NCBI GenBank assembly: GCA_025350365.1
Contig: JANXXY010000374.1
Location: forward strand, 1 to 12,653
Direction of reading: 5' to 3'
Length of the DNA: 12,653 nt
Origin: Bacteroidales bacterium
GTDB taxonomy: Bacteria > Bacteroidota > Bacteroidia > Bacteroidales > JAAUTT01
Shown one piece after another: positions 1-6,610 of this stretch; the stretch's first letter is position 1, and the number at the start of each line of letters is the position of its first letter. Below the pieces are notes generated by a model that was not told the DNA's origin, searched no databases, and worked only from the letters and a program-made list of their open reading frames with translations. Both the position numbers and the translations under genes were made by a program.

Positions 1-519
1 AAGCTTGACAACGAATCGGTTAATCAGTTTGGGAATACCCTTATTCGACTAAAAAACGAGATAAAACAATGCCATGTATGTTACAATTTATCTGATGAAG
101 ATGTATGCACTATATGCTCAAATTCATCGCGCGACCGCTCACTGGTGTGTGTTGTGGAAACTATTCGCGATGTGATGTCCATTGAAAATACACTCCAGTT
201 TCATGGAGTCTATCATGTATTGGGGGGCATTATCTCGCCAATGGAAGGTGTTGGCCCATCCGATTTAACCATATCCGCTTTAGAGGAAAAAGTTTCTCAG
301 GGAATTGTGAAGGAGGTTATTTTGGCTCTCAGCACCACACTCGAAGGAGATACGACCAACTTCTACATTTTTAAAAAACTTAAAAAACACAACATTACCA
401 TAACTACCCTGGCAAGAGGGGTTTCTTTTGGTGATGAGCTAGAGTATACTGACGAAATTACACTTGGACGATCCATAGTGAACAGAACTCCATTTGAAAC
501 AACGCTTCATGGAAAATGA
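1..519 (+). CDS. recR: Recombination mediator protein RecR (5' end missing)
   Basis: RecR acts with RecO and RecF to load RecA on gapped single-stranded DNA in recombinational repair. The frame is open from base 1, so the N-terminus (about 30 residues with the helix-hairpin-helix, by comparison with the usual ~200 aa) lies outside the window and 172 residues are visible. A four-cysteine zinc finger is encoded near bases 70-120 (CHVC ... CTIC). It is followed by a Toprim domain starting at VCVVE and containing the HVLGGxISPMEGVGPSDL-like stretch, and by the usual RecR C-terminus RTPFETTLHGK. No start can be given. The next gene on the same strand begins 92 bases downstream. Identification is firm from these motifs. 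Confidence 0.95.
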   Translation, partial: KLDNESVNQFGNTLIRLKNEIKQCHVCYNLSDEDVCTICSNSSRDRSLVCVVETIRDVMSIENTLQFHGVYHVLGGIISPMEGVGPSDLTISALEEKVSQGIVKEVILALSTTLEGDTTNFYIFKKLKKHNITITTLARGVSFGDELEYTDEITLGRSIVNRTPFETTLHGK

Positions 520-584
520 TTAATTTACCAATGCCTCTCAAGCCATTAATGGTGATTATATTCGCCAGGCAAACCATTTTTAAT

Positions 585-592
585 TATATTTG
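585..592 (+). promoter_or_regulatory. Possible -7 promoter element (TATATTTG) for yicC
   Basis: TATATTTG matches the Bacteroidota -7 consensus TAnnTTTG exactly and ends 19 bases before the yicC ATG, which fits a short leader. No TTTG is seen at the -33 position, and such octamers arise by chance in AT-rich DNA, so this is tentative. Confidence 0.35.
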
Positions 593-611
593 ATAAACAA
601 ACGATGATCTC

Positions 612-1484
612 ATGATAAAATCAATGACTGGCTATGGCAAAGCCGAATGCGAAGTTCAATCAAAAAAAATTACTGTCGAAATTAAGTCGTTAAATAGCAA
701 ACAACTTGATCTGAATATTAAAATTCCATCTATCTATAAAGAAAAGGAATTCGAAATACGAAACGAGCTATCGCGTGAATTAGTCCGTGGAAAAGTCGAC
801 TTTTACATCTCTACCGACACCGCAGTTGAAGAAACGTCTGTTTCAGTAAATACAAAAGTCTTGCGTAGTTATTATCAACAGATTGCAGAGACTGCCAAAG
901 AACTAAATCTTACTTTACCCGATGATATTCTTACTTCGTTACTTCGCCTGCCCGATGCTCTTAAATCGGAAAAGCAGGAAATAACGGACGAAGAATGGAA
1001 TGCGATTTTATCTAATACAAAAAGCGCCATTGTATTACTGAACCAATTCAGGATTCAGGAAGGGAATGCTCTCGAAAAAGATATTCTGGATCGAATTAAT
1101 TTGATTACAAGCTTAGCAACAGATCTGGAACCATTCGAGACCCAACGAATTGAAAAGCTTAAGATGAGGATCAAACAAAGTCTTGCAGAACTAGGTATTG
1201 AGAAGGTTGACCAGAACCGGTTTGAACAGGAATTGATTTATTATATCGAAAAACTCGATATTACCGAAGAAAAAGTACGATTAGCCAACCATTGTTCCTA
1301 TTTTTTGGAAACGATTGCCGATGTGGAGTCAAGCGGCAAAAAATTGGCATTTATTGTGCAGGAAATTGGACGTGAAATAAATACGATTGGCTCCAAAGCC
1401 AACGATGCCGACATGCAAAAAATTGTAATCCGAATGAAAGACGAACTAGAAAAGATAAAGGAGCAAATTAACAATGTGTTGTAG
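612..1484 (+). CDS. yicC: YicC family endoribonuclease
   Basis: YicC-family proteins are broadly conserved in bacteria; the E. coli member has been described as an endoribonuclease that affects small-RNA turnover. The 290-aa product has the family length. It begins with the hallmark MIKSMTGYGKAE of the N-terminal YicC domain. It ends with the conserved C-terminal (DUF1732) block, residues roughly 220-290, including RLANHCSYFLE, GKKLAFIVQEIGREINTIGSKAND and a final amphipathic helix. ATG at 612 is the natural start because the SMTGYG motif follows directly; no good Shine-Dalgarno site is seen. It lies downstream of recR and upstream of gmk and nadD, an order familiar from Bacteroidota. A repeat-filled 420-bp gap separates it from gmk, so co-transcription with gmk is uncertain. 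Confidence 0.93.
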   Translation: MIKSMTGYGKAECEVQSKKITVEIKSLNSKQLDLNIKIPSIYKEKEFEIRNELSRELVRGKVDFYISTDTAVEETSVSVNTKVLRSYYQQIAETAKELNLTLPDDILTSLLRLPDALKSEKQEITDEEWNAILSNTKSAIVLLNQFRIQEGNALEKDILDRINLITSLATDLEPFETQRIEKLKMRIKQSLAELGIEKVDQNRFEQELIYYIEKLDITEEKVRLANHCSYFLETIADVESSGKKLAFIVQEIGREINTIGSKANDADMQKIVIRMKDELEKIKEQINNVL

Positions 1485-1506
1485 TAGAGAAGGAATTGCT
1501 TGGCTA

Positions 1507-1669
1507 TTCGGCGCAGGTTCGGCTGAATTTACACCTCAGTCGATTATATGTTATCCGGCTTTTGCCTGAATTTTAAATATAAATTCTATTTTATGGAAAA
1601 CATTTTAAAATTTAGGCGCAGCCTAAAAAGGATATATTCGACTTAGGCCGAGGCTAAGCCGAACAAAAG
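1507..1669 (+). repeat. Palindromic MITE-like element, copy 1 of a tandem pair
   Basis: The unit starts with TTCGGCGCAGG and ends with TAAGCCGAACAAAAG. It repeats almost without a gap as copy 2 with a period of about 163 bases. Shared blocks include CCTCAGTCGATTATATG, TTTAGGCGCAGCCTAA and CGACTTAGGC. Like copy 2, its two halves are inverted versions of each other, but symmetry is poorer here: ATCCGGCTTTTGCCTGA carries mismatches that copy 2 lacks. No ORF is credible inside it. The element fills most of the yicC-gmk gap. Confidence 0.85.
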
Positions 1670-1831
1670 TTCGGCTGAGGTTCGGCTGAGGTTGTACCTC
1701 AGTCGATTATATGATATCAGGCTATTGCCTGATTTTAAAATTTAAATTCAATTTTTGTGAAAGCTTTTAAAATTTAGGCGCAGCCTAAGAAGAATATTTT
1801 CGACTTAGGCATAACCTAAGCCGAACAACAA
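1670..1831 (+). repeat. Palindromic MITE-like element, copy 2 of a tandem pair
   Basis: This copy is the better preserved one. Its ends are inverted repeats: the left arm (about 1680-1705, GTTCGGCTGAGG...) matches the reverse complement of the right arm (about 1800-1825, GTTCGGCTTAGG...) at about 22 of 26 positions. Symmetry continues inward over roughly 60 bases per arm, with centre near 1753. Each arm contains smaller perfect hairpins: GAGGT/ACCTC, ATCAGGC-TATT-GCCTGAT and CTTAGG-CATAA-CCTAAG. The left end carries a doubled TTCGGCTGAGG (1670-1680 and 1681-1691). No transposase is encoded, so it would be non-autonomous if mobile. The rest of the gap, 1832-1904, is the gmk leader and shows no clear promoter. 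Confidence 0.87.
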
Positions 1832-1904
1832 AAAGAACAATAGAACATCCGAACAGGCGATTTAAAATTGTTTTTATAGCTACTATTGAGAATTATACAT
1901 AAAA

Positions 1905-2474
1905 ATGAAAGGTAAACTAATCATTTTTTCGGCGCCATCGGGAGCGGGGAAAACGACCATCGTAAAACACCTGCTAGATAGTGGGTTACCGCTTGAATTT
2001 TCCATTTCGGCATGTAGCCGCCAACCTCGTATTGGGGAAATAAATGGGAAAGATTATTATTTTCTTTCGGCAGATGAATTCAATTTCAAAATTAAAAAAA
2101 ACGAGTTTATCGAATGGGAAGAAGTATATCCGGGTAATCTTTACGGTACATTGAAAAGCGAACCGGAACGTATATGGAAGAATAACAACCATGTATTGTT
2201 TGATATCGATGTAAAAGGCGGAGTACATCTTAAAAAACTTTTTGGTGAAAATGCACTTTCGGTTTTTGTTATGCCTCCATCAATAGTGGAATTGGAACGC
2301 CGGCTCATTAACCGTTGCACCGACGATAAAGAAACAATTAAAAAAAGGGTTGATAAGGCCGTTTATGAACTTAAATTTGCAGATCAGTTCGATGTTATCA
2401 TCACAAATGATAATTTATTGGATGCCAAAAACAAAGCTTTCAAACTAGTTTCAGATTTTATTTATTTATTATGA
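1905..2474 (+). CDS. gmk: Guanylate kinase
   Basis: Cytosolic enzyme that phosphorylates GMP to GDP with ATP, in purine nucleotide synthesis and recycling. The 189-aa length is normal. The N-terminus MKGKLIIFSAPSGAGKTT holds the P-loop (residues about 10-18). The GMP-binding segment SRQPRIGEINGKDYYF follows at about 38-53, then VLFDIDVKGG at about 97-106 (Walker-B-like region), and the arginine-containing lid RRLINR with RCTDDKETIKKR. The ATG at 1905 immediately precedes the conserved KLIIFSAPSGAGKTT and is the only sensible start. The stop overlaps the nadD start (ATGA), indicating translational coupling. Confidence 0.96.
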   Translation: MKGKLIIFSAPSGAGKTTIVKHLLDSGLPLEFSISACSRQPRIGEINGKDYYFLSADEFNFKIKKNEFIEWEEVYPGNLYGTLKSEPERIWKNNNHVLFDIDVKGGVHLKKLFGENALSVFVMPPSIVELERRLINRCTDDKETIKKRVDKAVYELKFADQFDVIITNDNLLDAKNKAFKLVSDFIYLL

Positions 2475-3049
2475 AAACAGGCCTATTCTTTGGATCGTTC
2501 AACCCCATTCATACCGGGCATTTGGCTATTGCAAGTTACATGGTTGAATTTACCGATCTGGACAAGGTATGGTTTGTTGTGAGTCCTCACAATCCATTGA
2601 AAAACAAGGAATCATTATTAAACGATCATCAACGGCTGAAAATGGTAAAACTAGCTATTTCCGACGATCACCGTTTTGATGTTTCCGATGCAGAGTATTC
2701 GCTGCCACAGCCATCTTTTACTATCGACACATTAAAACACCTCCAAAATAAATTTCCAGAAAATGATTTTTCAATCATTATGGGGTCTGATGGTTTGGTG
2801 ACTTTTGAAAAATGGAAAAATTATAGGAAAATCATTGCTGAATTCAAACGATACGTTTATCCACGCCCAAATACACCCGACAATTTACTTCATAACCTTG
2901 AAAATGGCGTTGTTGTAAATGCACCACTAATGGAAATCTCATCTACATTTATAAGGGAAGCCATTGCAGCAAAAAAAAATGTCAGGTATTTTGTACCTGA
3001 CAGTGTATGGAATTTTATTCTTTCGAATAATTTTTATTCGTCGTATTAA
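2471..3049 (+). CDS. nadD: Nicotinate-nucleotide adenylyltransferase
   Basis: Transfers AMP from ATP to nicotinate mononucleotide to make deamido-NAD in NAD biosynthesis. The 192-aa product shows the nucleotidyltransferase signature FFGSFNPIHTGH (about 7-17), the NadD-type VVSPHNPLKN (about 36-45), IIMGSDGL (about 102-109) and ISSTFIRE (about 156-163), followed by the common C-terminal VRYFVPDSVWNFI. It starts in a 4-bp overlap with gmk. Its 3' end overlaps the stop codon of the convergent gene by 4 bases. An A9 run (2971-2979) and a perfect 9-bp hairpin are embedded in codons about 167-178; on the opposite strand these form an intrinsic terminator. The frame is intact across the A run. Confidence 0.95.
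   Translation: MKTGLFFGSFNPIHTGHLAIASYMVEFTDLDKVWFVVSPHNPLKNKESLLNDHQRLKMVKLAISDDHRFDVSDAEYSLPQPSFTIDTLKHLQNKFPENDFSIIMGSDGLVTFEKWKNYRKIIAEFKRYVYPRPNTPDNLLHNLENGVVVNAPLMEISSTFIREAIAAKKNVRYFVPDSVWNFILSNNFYSSY
2971..3002 (-). terminator. Intrinsic terminator for the convergent minus-strand gene, inside nadD
   Basis: On the minus strand the stem TGTCAGGTA / TACCTGACA (3002-2994 and 2988-2980, perfect 9 bp, 5-nt loop) is followed directly by a run of nine T (2979-2971). This is the textbook shape of a Rho-independent terminator. It lies 44 bases past the stop of the minus-strand exported-protein gene and entirely within nadD codons. On the plus strand the hairpin has no T tract after it, so it should not stop nadD transcription. 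Confidence 0.8.
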
Positions 3050-3636
3050 AACTGAAAGCCTAACCCCAATTTAAAGGATGGAACAAAACCTAAATTATTC
3101 TTGTGAATTCCCCATGTATCGGGGGTTGAGCCTTGGTAACGAGATCCGAAATACGCTCCCACTCCTGCACTTCCTTCCATATATAACTGTTTGATCAAAC
3201 GCATTTGCAACCCTAAACCAAGAGCGTGTTCAAAGGTTGTCATCTTACCTCCAATTTGAGATACGTCCATGGTTGCTGATTTTAAAAGTGAAGGCGATAC
3301 AATAATGTCGGTAGGACTGCGATAAAGAAAGTTATAATGAAAAAAAGGCTTAATTAATCTCAGGTATGCATTAGATGAATTAAACCCGATGAAACGTTTA
3401 AACATAAACTCAAATCCCATAAATTGCTGATTTTGTGTATTCAACATAAGTCCCAATTCAAATACCCGATTAAATTTTTGAATGTTAAAATTGAGGTTTG
3501 TGCTGAAACCATAACCACTTCCTGTTGACGATTGATAAATATTTACACCGTAATAATTAAGGTTAATATCAAACTCCTTTGCCCAGACATTCGTCATCAT
3601 CATCAGACCGCTTGTCAATATTATAATTTGTTTCAT
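3046..3636 (-). CDS. Exported protein of unknown function, probable outer-membrane beta-barrel
   Basis: I do not recognise a named family. The 196-aa product begins with a type I signal peptide (MKQIIILTSGLMMMTNVWA, likely cut before KEFD). The rest consists of alternating polar and aromatic or hydrophobic strands (INLNYYGVNIYQ, GYGFSTNLNFNI, VFELGLMLNT, GLGLQMRLI, LYMEGSAGVGAYFG). It ends in a strand with terminal phenylalanine, SFKLGLGFQF, typical of outer-membrane barrels. The size would suit an 8-stranded barrel. No lipobox is present. The gene is convergent with nadD (4-bp overlap of the stops), has a possible -7 element upstream, and its terminator lies inside nadD. It is separated from the oxidoreductase operon upstream by that operon's terminator. 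Function is unknown; the barrel call is inferred from strand pattern only. Confidence 0.75.
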   Translation of the reverse strand: MKQIIILTSGLMMMTNVWAKEFDINLNYYGVNIYQSSTGSGYGFSTNLNFNIQKFNRVFELGLMLNTQNQQFMGFEFMFKRFIGFNSSNAYLRLIKPFFHYNFLYRSPTDIIVSPSLLKSATMDVSQIGGKMTTFEHALGLGLQMRLIKQLYMEGSAGVGAYFGSRYQGSTPDTWGIHKNNLGFVPSFKLGLGFQF

Positions 3637-3657
3637 GGCGTAGAACTTTTGTTATGT

Positions 3658-3665
3658 CAAAAATA
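3658..3665 (-). promoter_or_regulatory. Possible -7 promoter element (TATTTTTG) for the exported-protein gene
   Basis: Read on the minus strand, TATTTTTG fits TAnnTTTG exactly and lies 21 bases upstream of the ATG at 3636. A start about 7 bases downstream would give a very short leader. No clear -33 TTTG is seen. The remaining 3666-3822 stretch shows nothing I can identify. Confidence 0.35.
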
Positions 3666-3822
3666 CTACGTTAAATGCTGGATTATACAGATATACCGAT
3701 GAGTTTAAATAGCAAGCAGAGTGATTGTTATCCCAAATACAAGCGAGTAATATCACTTTAAAGGTTGAGGTAAATCATCCTTATAAAACTAACTTTTACA
3801 ACTAACTGACAGCCAAAATTAA

Positions 3823-3850
3823 GCCTGCCATTTTTCAAACTTTGGCAGGC
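3823..3850 (-). terminator. Intrinsic terminator of the oxidoreductase operon
   Basis: GCCTGCCA (3823-3830) and TGGCAGGC (3843-3850) form a perfect 8-bp GC-rich stem with a 12-nt loop. It begins six bases past the stop codon of the gamma-subunit gene. On the minus strand it is followed by TTAATTTTGG, a moderately T-rich tail. On the plus strand the tail is less T-rich, so minus-strand termination is the better reading. Confidence 0.8.
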
Positions 3851-3856
3851 CCTTCA

Positions 3857-4405
3857 CTATTTATTTTCTTGAGTCACAATTTCCATGCCCCTGATAATTG
3901 CGTCGTTATTCATTGGGATGGTATGGTGATGGCGGGGAGGTAATGATTTTGCAATACCTTTAAGAACGTTTTCGAGTTTTACAAAAGGTTGTATTTTAAG
4001 GTAAGCGCCCAGAACAATCATATTAAACGTTTTCACCATCGACATTCGGGATGCTTCCTCTGTAGCTTCAACACAATATATTTTAATATCTTTTCTACCC
4101 GGAAAACGAGTTATACCGCTGTTATCGTAAAGTAGTATTCCTCCGGGTTTAATCAACGGTTCAAATTTGTCAAGTGATTGTTGGTTAAGGATAATAGCCG
4201 TATCAAATTCGTTAAGAATGGGCGAATTAATACGGTCGGTGCTTAAAATTACTGTTACATTGGCAGTACCACCGCGCATTTCCGGTCCATAGGAAGGCAT
4301 CCAGCTTACTTCCATGTCTTGCATCATTCCGGAATAAGCAAGTATTTTACCCATCGAAAGAACACCTTGTCCCCCAAATCCGGCAATAATAATTTCTTCA
4401 GTCAT
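3857..4405 (-). CDS. 2-oxoacid:ferredoxin oxidoreductase, gamma subunit
   Basis: Gamma subunit of a four-subunit TPP-dependent enzyme that interconverts a 2-oxoacid plus CoA with an acyl-CoA, CO2 and reduced ferredoxin. The 182-aa protein is a complete KorC/VorC-like gamma domain. It has the glycine-rich start TEEIIIAGFGGQGVLSMGK (residues 2-20), the conserved SYGPEMRGGTANVTV block (about 38-52) and LNEFDTAIILNQQSL (about 64-78). It is the last gene of the operon: an 84-bp gap separates it from the beta subunit, the widest inside the oxidoreductase genes, and a terminator follows directly. The sequence of the gamma subunit does not settle substrate class (2-oxoglutarate versus branched-chain 2-oxoacids), so no symbol is given. 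Confidence 0.9.
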   Translation of the reverse strand: MTEEIIIAGFGGQGVLSMGKILAYSGMMQDMEVSWMPSYGPEMRGGTANVTVILSTDRINSPILNEFDTAIILNQQSLDKFEPLIKPGGILLYDNSGITRFPGRKDIKIYCVEATEEASRMSMVKTFNMIVLGAYLKIQPFVKLENVLKGIAKSLPPRHHHTIPMNNDAIIRGMEIVTQENK

Positions 4406-4489
4406 TGTTATTCAGTAGAATTTATATAATATACAAATTTTTAAATCCCCAACCCTTAAAAAGAGTTTCAGATACAATCGTTCAACAAA

Positions 4490-5263
4490 CTATACCAATA
4501 CTCCACCAACTTTAATATCGCCCAGGGGATAGTATGGGAACATATTTTCTTCCATCCACTGGTTAGCTTTTACCGGTGACTGTTTCCAGTTTGAATTGCA
4601 ATTAGATACAATTTCGACAAAGGAAACTCCTTTTTTTAATTTTTGGTTTTCGAAAGCAATGCGAATTGCCTTTTTTGCTTTCCTTACGGCGGCAGCGGTA
4701 TGCACAGCCTGACGTGATACATAATAAACGCCTTCAAGGCGGGCTATCAAATCGGTAATTTTCAATGGATATCCCATGGTTTCAACATTCCTTCCATATG
4801 GGGAAGTGGATGTTTTCATTCCTTCCAGACTTGTAGGAGCCATTTGGCCACCTGTCATTCCATAAATTCCGTTATTGATGAAAACAATGGTGATATTTTC
4901 TCCACGATTGCATGCGTGGATGGTTTCCGATGTCCCAATAGCTGCTAAGTCGCCATCTCCCTGATAGGTAAATACAAATTTTTCAGGATAAACTCTTTTA
5001 ATACCGGTAGCTACTGCAGGTGCACGGCCATGAGCTGCTCCAACCATGTCAATATTCATAAAATCGTAGGCAAGCACCGAACATCCCACAGGAGCAACCC
5101 CAATCACTTCCGATTGAATTCCCATTTCATCAACAACCTCCATTACAATGCGGTGTGTAGTTCCATGGCCGCAACCAGGACAAAAAGTCAATATCTTATC
5201 AGTTAATAAGCTGGTTTTCTTATATACCAGATTTTCCGGACTTATTATATTATTTGTTTCCAT
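4490..5263 (-). CDS. 2-oxoacid:ferredoxin oxidoreductase, TPP-binding beta subunit
   Basis: The beta subunit carries thiamine diphosphate at the active site. Counting from the chosen ATG (257 aa), CPGCGH lies at about 28-33, the TPP/Mg motif GDGDLAAIG at about 102-110 and NNGIYGMTGGQ at about 130-140. The length suits the small-beta, four-subunit class. Start choice: a GTG lies two codons upstream at 5269, but an AAGAG sequence lies 8 bases before the ATG at 5263 and only 2 before the GTG, so the ATG is preferred. The gene overlaps the alpha-subunit gene by 14 bases, implying coupled translation. Substrate specificity cannot be read from the sequence; the partner alpha subunit is VorB-like. 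Confidence 0.92.
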   Translation of the reverse strand: METNNIISPENLVYKKTSLLTDKILTFCPGCGHGTTHRIVMEVVDEMGIQSEVIGVAPVGCSVLAYDFMNIDMVGAAHGRAPAVATGIKRVYPEKFVFTYQGDGDLAAIGTSETIHACNRGENITIVFINNGIYGMTGGQMAPTSLEGMKTSTSPYGRNVETMGYPLKITDLIARLEGVYYVSRQAVHTAAAVRKAKKAIRIAFENQKLKKGVSFVEIVSNCNSNWKQSPVKANQWMEENMFPYYPLGDIKVGGVLV

Positions 5264-6335
5264 TATCACAACTCTTAATTAAGTTTTCCATTGCTTCCAA
5301 AACCTCCGATGGCGAGTGAATTACTCCACCATAACGTCCAAAATGTTCCGATTTTACCCGAAACTTTGTAGCTAGCTGAATATCCTCAATCATCTGTCCG
5401 GCACTCATTTCAACCGAAAGTATCGCTTTAAGTTTTTCCGACCGGGCAAATATTTCCTTTTTAGGAAATGGGAATAGTGTAATTGGACGAAATAGCCCAA
5501 CTTTTAAGCCTTTATCACGGGCTAATTGTGTGGCTTTTTGGCAGATACGAGCACTTGCTCCATAAGCAATAAATATAAATTCGGCATCGTCACAGAGAAT
5601 TTCTTCGTAACGAACCTCATTTTGTTCAATCAACTTATATTTGGCCTGAAGATGGTGATTATGCTTCTCCATGTCTAGTGCTTCCAAATCGAGTGACGTA
5701 ATCGTATTTTTAGGACGGTCGTGGGTTTTACCGGATAATACCCAGGATTGATCAAATTCAGTAGCACGGGGAACCTGGTCGAACAAATCTACCTTTTCCA
5801 TCATTTGACCAATAACACCATCGGAAAGGATGAGCACAGGAATACGATATTTAAATGCCAGGTCGAACCCGAGAGGAACAAAATCGGACATCTCCTGAAC
5901 TGATGCTGGCGCTAATACTATTAAACGATAATCGCCATGTCCTCCACCCTTTACTGATTGAAAATAATCGGCCTGAGAAGGCTGAATAGTTCCCAAACCC
6001 GGACCGCCTCTAACTACGTTTACAATCAGGCAAGGCAACTCAGCTCCGGCAATATAGGAGATACCTTCCTGCATCAGGCTAATTCCGGGACTTGATGATG
6101 AGGTCATAATTTTTTTACCTGTACAAGCTGCCCCATATACCATGTTAATTGCGGCTAACTCACTTTCAGCCTGCAATATAACCATACCAGTTCGCTTGTG
6201 TGCATCTTCAACCATCAAATATTCCAATATCTCCGATTGAGGAGTAATAGGATATCCGAAATAACCATCTGCTCCGGCCCTTATTGCAGCTTCGGCAATG
6301 GCCTCATTACCTTTCATTAATTTTAATTCTGGCAT
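5250..6335 (-). CDS. vorB: 2-oxoacid:ferredoxin oxidoreductase, alpha subunit (VorB-like)
   Basis: Alpha subunit of the ferredoxin-dependent 2-oxoacid oxidoreductase, of the type usually annotated 3-methyl-2-oxobutanoate (2-ketoisovalerate) dehydrogenase VorB. The 361-aa protein contains the pyrimidine-binding motif GYPITPQSEILEYL (about 27-40), ESELAAINMVYGAACTGK, SSSSPGISLMQEGISY, RGGPGLGTIQPSQADYFQ and KGGGHGDYRLIVLAPASVQEM. These match what I recall of the VorB family closely. The C-terminal third holds the transketolase C-terminal-like domain (FIAYGASARI ... GLFRPITLFPFP). It starts 15 bases after the ferredoxin gene and overlaps the beta gene. Assignment to the family is secure; true substrate preference (branched-chain, aryl or 2-oxoglutarate) is inference from family naming and from the neighbouring ligase. 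Confidence 0.92.
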   Translation of the reverse strand: MPELKLMKGNEAIAEAAIRAGADGYFGYPITPQSEILEYLMVEDAHKRTGMVILQAESELAAINMVYGAACTGKKIMTSSSSPGISLMQEGISYIAGAELPCLIVNVVRGGPGLGTIQPSQADYFQSVKGGGHGDYRLIVLAPASVQEMSDFVPLGFDLAFKYRIPVLILSDGVIGQMMEKVDLFDQVPRATEFDQSWVLSGKTHDRPKNTITSLDLEALDMEKHNHHLQAKYKLIEQNEVRYEEILCDDAEFIFIAYGASARICQKATQLARDKGLKVGLFRPITLFPFPKKEIFARSEKLKAILSVEMSAGQMIEDIQLATKFRVKSEHFGRYGGVIHSPSEVLEAMENLIKSCDNGNK

Positions 6336-6350
6336 TCCTTACAATTTTTT

Positions 6351-6578
6351 CTAATCAAATTTCTTTCTGTATACCGTAATTACTGCATCCGGGCAAACTA
6401 CTGCACAATTTGTGCAACCGGTACATGCATCAGGATTTTCCATAAAGGCAAAATGATACCCTTTGCTGTTTACCTTGTGCTCCAGAGCAATCACATGAGC
6501 AGGGCAATTAACAATGCAAATTTCACATCCTTTGCATCGCTCAATTTCCACCACTATTGCACCGCGTACTTTCGCCAT
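6351..6578 (-). CDS. 2x[4Fe-4S] ferredoxin-like delta subunit of the oxidoreductase
   Basis: Small electron-transfer subunit of 75 aa with two complete CxxCxxCxxxCP motifs: Cys15, 18, 21, 25 (CKGCEICIVNCP) and Cys52, 55, 58, 62 (CTGCTNCAVVCP). Each should bind one [4Fe-4S] cluster and pass electrons between the TPP site and external ferredoxin. It lies 32 bases after the aminotransferase gene and 15 bases before the alpha-subunit gene, so it is the delta (KorD/VorD-like) subunit, not a free ferredoxin. The ATG at 6578 directly precedes the conserved region; no strong Shine-Dalgarno site is seen. Confidence 0.92.
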   Translation of the reverse strand: MAKVRGAIVVEIERCKGCEICIVNCPAHVIALEHKVNSKGYHFAFMENPDACTGCTNCAVVCPDAVITVYRKKFD

Positions 6579-6610
6579 ATTTAATAAGTTAAAAATGTCT
6601 TAAAAAAATG

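Noticed and set aside
1..6. HindIII site AAGCTT exactly at base 1, suggesting a cloned insert end
   Set aside because: Could be coincidence or a clone boundary; the other end shows no matching site, so nothing can be concluded about biology.
543..552. CCATTAATGG palindrome between recR and yicC as a terminator
   Set aside because: Only 5-bp arms, AT-rich, no adequate loop and no T tract after it; chance symmetry is more likely.
1986..2228. 80-aa minus-strand reading frame inside gmk
   Set aside because: Fully inside a confidently identified gene on the other strand; no domain, no ribosome-binding site.
4436..4470. Weak inverted repeat (AACCCTTAAAAAGAGTT) between beta and gamma subunit genes as an internal terminator or attenuator
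   Set aside because: Arms are 3+3 bp with mismatches and no T tract; not strong enough to call.
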